A DNA stretch of 12,500 nt from Penaeus vannamei (lineage: Eukaryota > Arthropoda > Malacostraca > Decapoda > Penaeidae): assembly GCF_042767895.1 (NCBI RefSeq), contig NC_091571.1, positions 5,001 through 17,500 of the forward strand. The letters run 5' to 3'. Shown piece by piece: positions 9,240 through 12,500 of this stretch. A program made the translations under genes and the position numbers. The number at the start of each line of letters is the position of its first letter. The stretch's first letter is position 1. The notes beneath the pieces are model-generated. The model searched no databases. It had not been told where the DNA came from and worked only from the letters and a program-made list of their open reading frames with translations.

Positions 9240-9402
9240 CGAGTGTTTATAACTTCTCCAATACCCGTGACAACCTTATATAATTTCTTAGGACTAACAA
9301 AAATCAACGGGAATTAAAAACTCAAGTTAGAAATGAACACTTTGAACAGTTCCTACAAAGCATTAACATTAACACTTCAATGTCTGAGGTCTGGAAAAAA
9401 AA
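9240..9402 (+). pseudogene. Retroelement fragment upstream of RT fingers
   Basis: Frame 2 reads TRDNLI, a stop (9281-9283), then LRTNKNQRELK and INTSMSEVWKK, the pattern typical of the linker between endonuclease and RT in such elements. The frame breaks in a run of eight A (9395-9402), after which frame 1 continues with the next conserved segment. A one-base slip in the A run explains it. Family assignment rests on pattern memory. Confidence 0.6.
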
Positions 9403-9978
9403 TTAGTCTTTCAGGCAAACCAACTAATTCTCCAGTTTCATAATCCTCTTGCACAGGCAGATATGCTCCTTAGTCAATGGGCTAGAGCGTCCAAATTGAG
9501 CTCACTTCCCACAATTATTAAGAATCACCTTAATCAGTCTAAAATTGCACGGAAATTTGATATAGAGATTGGATGTTCTGATTCCGACATTTCAGACTTT
9601 GCTGAGATTAGTGAGTGGGAACTGAACAATGCACTAAGCAAAGGCAGGGCGTCTGCCCCTGGTGAAGATGGAATTACCTATAGTGTCCTTCGCCTTATAG
9701 CCCAGGTTCCTGGTAATCCCCTTTTGCACCTGTACAGGCTGAGCTTGTCACAAGGTATTCTACCTGACTCCTGGACAAACACTGATAAACACTGCCCAAT
9801 TTCATTAACCTCATGTTTATGTAAAATCCTAGAAAGGATAATTTTAAACAGAATCAGGTACAGGTTACAAGGTAAATTATCTCACAGACTGTACGGATTC
9901 TTACTGGGACGTAGTATACAACATTACTTTGCAGAGTATTTTTCAAGCTCTAATCCAGGGAAGCACAGTTTTTCTTGA
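9403..9978 (+). pseudogene. Retroelement reverse transcriptase, N-terminal (fingers) part
   Basis: Frame 1 carries the RT landmarks GRASAPGEDGITYSVL, QGILPDSWT, CPISLTSCLCKILERIIL and GFLLGRSIQH. Between PDSWT and PISL the usual IPKP segment is missing: WTNTDKH joins the two, so about ten codons appear deleted in frame. The arginine expected before PISL is cysteine (TGC), which fits CpG decay of CGC. True homology moves to frame 2 at about 9917-9925; the last residues of this open frame, up to its stop at 9976-9978, are read-through in the wrong frame. Confidence 0.85.
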
Positions 9979-10957
9979 CCTTAAGTCAGCTTTTGACATT
10001 GCAAACAGAGAAGTTATCCTAGAACAATTGGCAAGCTTTGGCATATGAGATAAATTATTGAGCTGGATTAGAATGTATCTTTCTAACAGATCCGCAAGTG
10101 TCTTGTTCAAGGGAGTGAGGAGTTCCACCTCACAGCCCTTTGAACTTGGGATGCCACAGGGAGGAGTTCTCAGCCCTATGCTGTTCAATGTCCTTATGCA
10201 CAAATTGGTGACAGATATTCCACTTGGGGATGGGGAATCTATTATATGTTATGCTGATGACATATGTGTCAGAGCATCATCATATGAAGGAATGCAAAGA
10301 ATTCTCGACGAAGTCACAACAAGGGCTCATGAGTGTGGATTAGTCATATCTGCTGAAAAAACAATGGCTCTCAACCCGGATATTATAATCCTACCCACAT
10401 TTCAAATAGGAAACCAGGAGCTTGACATGTGTCATATGTATAAATATCTCAGGGTGAATGTAAATGATGCAGACCTGATCACTTCTCTGAAGAAGAGAGT
10501 CTGGGAGAGTTTGAAACCGCTGAAAGTCCTTGTCAGAAAGGGACATGGCACCAATGCTAAGCTCGCTAGACTGTGTTACTTGGCTTTTATAAGATCAGTT
10601 GTAGACTACCATGCACTGCACTTATTGCAGTATAAGGACTCAGAAATAAGAGGTCTGGAGATAGTACAAAATGAAGCTATGAGGATTATCCTTGGCGCCC
10701 CGATAACAGCAAGGATAGTGAACATGAGATTAGAACTAAACTTACCATCTATTTTTGATAGAATAATATATATTTGCACCCTGTTTGGGGTCAGAGTTCT
10801 GAGGGAACCCCTTTCTCTCACATATTTCCAAAAACAACTGCAACATAATATCACACAAGCAGACAAGCCTAATCAGACATACAAACACTCACTGGTACAC
10901 AAATTCTGCATGAACATTACCAAGCTTTATGTCCCCATAAGTAAGATACCAAAAGGA
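9923..10957 (+). pseudogene. Retroelement reverse transcriptase, palm and thumb
   Basis: Frame 2. Motif A is FLDLKSAFD with its catalytic aspartate around 9977-9997. A TGA stop sits at 10046-10048, and the reading resumes WIRMYLSNRSASVLFKG. Motif B is GMPQGGVLSP (about 10151-10180) and motif C is YADD at 10250-10261. Thumb-like sequence follows (RSVVDYHALHL, MRIILGAP, RIVNMRLELNLP). A TGA at 10958-10960 closes the open part. All RT catalytic aspartates are intact, so decay has come through stops and shifts rather than active-site loss. The longest intact piece is 300 codons from 10058. Confidence 0.92.
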
Positions 10958-10960
10958 TGA

Positions 10961-11545
10961 TCCATTCCCCCATGGAAAACTTCATCACTGATTGTGCACT
11001 TTACATGTCTACCGCAAAAAAACAGTGTACCTAACTGCGTGTTGAAACAAATCGCATTGGTGACGGTAAAGGAACACTTGGAACCTATGGGCAATGTGTA
11101 CAAGGGTTATGCTGACGGATCCATACAGTCTGGATACAAAGCTGGTTGTCCTTGTGCTGTATACAAAAATGGTTTATTGCAACACCAAGTTAATATGAGA
11201 GTACAAAATTGGGCCAGCACTACTCAAACGGAGTTGGCAGGTATACTACTTGCAACAGAATACTTGATGTCTAAAGGTTCTGGAGTATTTTTTTGTGATT
11301 CTCAAAGTGCTCTTCAGACACTTCCTTCAAAACAGATGGTGATGAGGAAATTGTGAACTGCATTAAGGGTAACGTTACTTATACAAGAGAGCACAATTTT
11401 TACATTCAATTTGTATGGATACCATCTCATGTTGGTAGACGCAAGTACGACCATGTAGACAAATTGGCGAAAGAGCCTTGTAGCAAAGATATTGTAAATA
11501 TAGATCTTGGGATGCCTCTTGCTAGGGTTGCACACATTAAAAAGT
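10961..11545 (+). pseudogene. Retroelement RNase H domain, frameshifted
   Basis: Same frame as the RT after one stop, so it was part of the same polyprotein. The four acidic residues of RNase HI are visible: D in YADGS (11108-11122), E in QTELAGILLATEY, D in CDSQSAL, and the last D in HVDKLAKE after the conserved IPSHVG. The first three are in frame 2 and the last is in frame 1, with a shift at about 11315-11335. The frame-2 stop is at 11354-11356 and the frame-1 stop at 11551-11553. RNase H would remove RNA from the RNA/DNA hybrid during target-primed reverse transcription. Confidence 0.88.
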
Positions 11546-11873
11546 TCTCATAATGAAGAACTAATAGATCTGATAAGTTCACAAACGCCTGAAAGCTGTA
11601 GCATAAGGCACTACGATCAGTATAGAGATTGTAATCCCTCCTATGGATGGCACTGAAGTAAGACCAGGTAATGTGACATGGTTATTGCCAGAATACGTTT
11701 AGGTTATAGAATGTATTGGCAACTACAAGGTGCAAGAAATGCAGATGAATCTAGATGTAGACCGTGTAATAAGGAAAACACCTAACGTAAGATATAAAGA
11801 ACTATGTGATTATTTTAAAGCATCTGATACATTGGAAGATATACTCATGCTATATCCTAATCTTACTATGTAA
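11546..11873 (+). pseudogene. Retroelement C-terminal tail with broken zinc knuckle
   Basis: Frame 2 resumes at 11546 (SHNEELIDL, SIRHYDQYRD). After a stop (11654-11656) and a TAA about 15 bases later comes MVIARIRLGYRMYWQLQ from 11678 and a C-x2-C pair (11756-11767). A stop at 11783-11785 follows at once, and frame 3 then gives NVRYKELCDYF and LEDILMLYP to the terminal TAA (11871-11873). The expected H and C of a CCHC-type knuckle are absent between the two parts, which suggests a deletion with a frame change at about 11782. Confidence 0.75.
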
Positions 11874-12420
11874 AACTATCATAATCAAAGAACACACAAC
11901 AGAACACTTATGATAACACAAAGGCAAAGGTAGATCAACTTAGGTAATTTACGTTTGCATGCTATATGAAATATTCCCATTTTACCATGTATAATTACTA
12001 TAATCAGAGAATATTGTACTACTGTACTCTGTTGAATGTATGTGAATATATGTAACACTCAGTATTTCACCGAGTTTTGTGTTGTCCCCGATATTGTAAC
12101 GATTTCAGTGACAAATCGATTTCACCGCAAAGTAGGAAAAAAATTGAAAACGCAAGTAGCACTGTAAACAACCTTCACTTTTGGAACAAACAATGAGAAC
12201 TGTAACAAAATAACTGTCAAATTTGCCGGGAGAGGGCAGCGATGTGCAAGTATGGATATACCATGTATTACTAATGAAACTATGGAACGTATATGGTAAA
12301 ATCGATAGCATCGTGCATTTAAGGAATGACCATTTGCTAAATGCGTTTTTCGTTAAAATTTCATATAAATTATAATACAGAAATACATTTTACTACAGTG
12401 CATTTATAAGAAATTTGTCA
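11874..12420. other. Retroelement 3' UTR and flank, no gene seen
   Basis: Sequence directly after the element's stop should be its 3' UTR, but no AATAAA signal, A tail or tandem terminal repeat marks where it ends. Short minus-strand open frames (about 12105-12311) have no recognised motif. Confidence 0.5.
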
Positions 12421-12428
12421 TGACGTCA
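12421..12428. promoter_or_regulatory. Perfect CRE palindrome TGACGTCA
   Basis: Full CREB/ATF consensus, 44 bp upstream of a consensus splice donor on the plus strand. An 8-mer can occur by chance (roughly 0.2 expected in 12.5 kb), but CpG is scarce here and the setting fits a promoter followed by a short first exon. The gene would lie off the right edge. Confidence 0.4.
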
Positions 12429-12465
12429 CGAGCTACATGCGCCAAACAGTTCACGTTGGGTTCCC

Positions 12466-12477
12466 ATGCAGGTAAGT
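12466..12477 (+). other. Consensus splice donor, possible first exon of an off-window gene
   Basis: CATGCAG|GTAAGT matches the donor consensus perfectly, with the exon edge at 12471. Together with the CRE it suggests the start of a plus-strand transcription unit, but no coding sequence is visible and a chance match is possible. Confidence 0.3.
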
Positions 12478-12500
12478 GGTTCGCTGTGGGGGCTTGGACT

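Larger units (their letters stand above)
9240..11873 (+). mobile_element. Decayed non-LTR retrotransposon, I-like (RT plus RNase H)
   Basis: Remains of one long ORF in the order N-terminal RT region, reverse transcriptase, RNase H, C-terminal zinc-knuckle-like tail, ending with the original stop at 11871-11873. RT followed by RNase H without LTRs, integrase or protease points to the I group of LINE-like elements rather than Jockey proper, which usually lacks RNase H. At least five frameshifts and four stops interrupt the frame, so it cannot encode a working protein. The endonuclease is not recognisable: either the copy is 5'-truncated near 9200 or that part has decayed. The first convincing homology is TRDNLI at about 9260, in frame 2. 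Neither end nor a target-site duplication could be fixed, and no A tail is seen after the ORF. Confidence 0.85.

Noticed and set aside
9395..9402. Programmed frameshift at the eight-A run in the retroelement
   Set aside because: Other random shifts and stops occur throughout the same ORF, so simple slippage decay is the better explanation.
10606..10866. Minus-strand open frame inside the RT
   Set aside because: Antisense shadow of the RT thumb region, which has clear family motifs on the plus strand.

Overview
The window is animal genomic DNA. It is AT-rich, has intron-split coding, long simple-sequence tracts and a decayed non-LTR retrotransposon, and shows no bacterial gene layout. The organism is best guessed as an arthropod, probably a decapod crustacean: heavy GAA/AAT microsatellites plus an I-like retroelement of a type I recall from decapods. 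That guess is from memory and was not tested by any search.

Left part (about 1-3173, minus strand): the 5' half of a TFG (Trk-fused gene) orthologue. Three exons with correctly phased splice sites (3063-3173, 2595-2729, 1509 or 1491-1640) encode a complete PB1 domain. A fourth exon (577-691) encodes the coiled-coil that follows it. A non-coding or short first exon should lie to the right, and the low-complexity C-terminal half lies off the left edge. The second coding intron contains a tract of about 640 bp of purine-rich GAA and AAT repeats, including a 77-base uninterrupted purine run and a perfect 28-bp duplication.

Middle part (about 3174-9180): no gene that I can support. It holds a G-rich array of a 45-bp repeat (6130-6425) with a G-quadruplex motif, a short AG microsatellite, a 14-bp inverted repeat at 4940-4979, a cluster of recurring CCRCGCA-type motifs (8455-8678), and a near-perfect palindromic RFX X-box (8136-8149). 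The last two could be regulatory for TFG or for an unseen gene, or could be relics of repeats.

Right part (about 9240-11873, plus strand): the remains of one non-LTR retrotransposon ORF with reverse transcriptase, then RNase H, then a C-terminal zinc-knuckle-like tail ending at a stop at 11871-11873. It is broken by several frameshifts and stops and lacks a recognisable endonuclease, so it is dead. The last 600 bp have no recognised gene, but end with a perfect CRE palindrome (12421-12428) followed by a consensus splice donor (12471/12472).

No new multi-gene system is visible. The most useful results are the TFG gene model, the anatomy of the broken retroelement, and three unexplained DNA structures: the 45-bp G-rich array, the CCRCGCA cluster and the X-box.
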